Of a DNA stretch of 64,000 nucleotides, positions 63,893 to 64,000 are shown in pieces; within the stretch, counting starts at the first letter, position 1, and the number at the start of each line of letters is the position of its first letter. The notes under the pieces are model-generated. The model had not been told where the DNA came from and searched no databases. It saw nothing but the letters and a program-made list of their open reading frames with translations. Source of the DNA: Coemansia sp. RSA 487 (Eukaryota > Kickxellomycota > Kickxellomycetes > Kickxellales > Kickxellaceae); assembly GCA_027577595.1 (NCBI GenBank), contig JANBRJ010000025.1, positions 62,001 through 126,000 of the forward strand, written 5' to 3'. A program made the translations under genes and the position numbers.

Positions 63893-64000
63893 GCCTCTAT
63901 CTTCTTCAGCACAGTACTACAGTGGTGCATCGCGGTATCCACAGAAGACAGTTGCAGGAACACCAATAGCCGCACATCAGCAGTATGCAGGAGGAGGTGA
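60196..64000 (+). CDS. Sds3-like histone-deacetylase corepressor subunit (partial, four exons)
   Basis: Exons 60196-60289, 61136-61207, 61485-61617 and 61910 to beyond 64000; phases agree at all three joins. Intron 1 (60290-61135, 846 nt) uses a GC donor (AAG then GCAAGT); introns 2 (GTAACC) and 3 (GTAAGT) use GT. The core is the Sds3/BRMS1 helical domain: RSRLSEMRERFNASKEKLFE, then EWEQLQDGSHPQYKEY, and RRELRQGLIHRRKKQLW. Sds3 holds together the Sin3/Rpd3 deacetylase complex. The following 500 residues or more are low-complexity, rich in Y, Q, S, A and G with two polyglutamine runs, resembling a prion-like domain. This tail is much longer than in yeast Sds3 (327 residues in total). No stop is reached in the window. 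Codon GAC-AAA-G at the first junction makes the GC donor the only join that keeps the frame. Confidence 0.8.
63216..63258. repeat. (CAG)n polyglutamine tract
   Basis: About 14 consecutive glutamine codons, nearly all CAG, inside the SDS3-like tail. Confidence 0.9.
63850..63893. repeat. (CAG/CAA)n polyglutamine tract
   Basis: About 14-15 glutamine codons, CAG first and then mostly CAA, inside the SDS3-like tail. Confidence 0.9.

Overview
The window looks like nuclear DNA of an early-diverging filamentous fungus. Homologues of COX9, RMT2, LRO1 and a ZIF-like transporter family point to fungi. Most genes have no intron or a single one of about 100-420 nt with a GTANGT-type donor. The gene-poor, AT-rich stretches carry decayed NTPase-nuclease and kinase genes. 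A Kickxellomycotina-type (Coemansia-like) genome is my best guess. This is inference; no rRNA or other marker gene lies in the window.

Layout. 1-5.1 kb: 5' end of MON1 (minus strand), COX9, an intron-containing RMT2 and a tRNA-like gene. 5.8-9.4 kb: two tandem MFS transporters of the ZIF-like type (+). 9.9-13.2 kb: a short broken-looking gene, a fossil NTPase/PD-(D/E)XK gene and a decayed aldo-keto reductase. 13.5-18.4 kb: TRAIP-like RING protein, fatty-acid elongase, mitochondrial J-protein. 18.5-31.5 kb: two full-length ABCC (MRP/Ycf1-type) transporters on opposite strands, facing away from each other across a 3.7 kb AT-rich spacer with a decayed kinase. 31.6-38.7 kb: SNU114, RPN2, APC10. 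39.4-46.6 kb: three more ZIF-like transporters (-) and the intact aldo-keto reductase (-). 47.7-64 kb: a long coiled-coil protein with an HMMR-like N-terminus, two tandem SENP8-like proteases, LRO1, PUF60-like splicing factor, and an SDS3-like corepressor gene that runs off the right edge.

The most striking structure is a mirror-like arrangement about position 25.0 kb. The two ABCC genes are inverted and share a 671-bp tract (18591-19261 versus 30677-31347) that matches without any difference I can see, although the genes around it have clearly diverged. That pattern indicates recent gene conversion. Outside them lie inverted clusters of ZIF-like transporters plus aldo-keto reductases. ABCC pumps, ZIF-like carriers and a reductase could together form an export or vacuolar sequestration module, but this is inference. 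The single-copy genes around the module are ordinary housekeeping genes.

Seven gene models go beyond simple open frames because exons could be joined by splice-site and phase evidence: RMT2, the TRAIP-like gene, the second ABCC gene with a 12-codon first exon, the HMMR-like gene, the second SENP8-like gene, PUF60 and the SDS3-like gene with a GC-AG intron.
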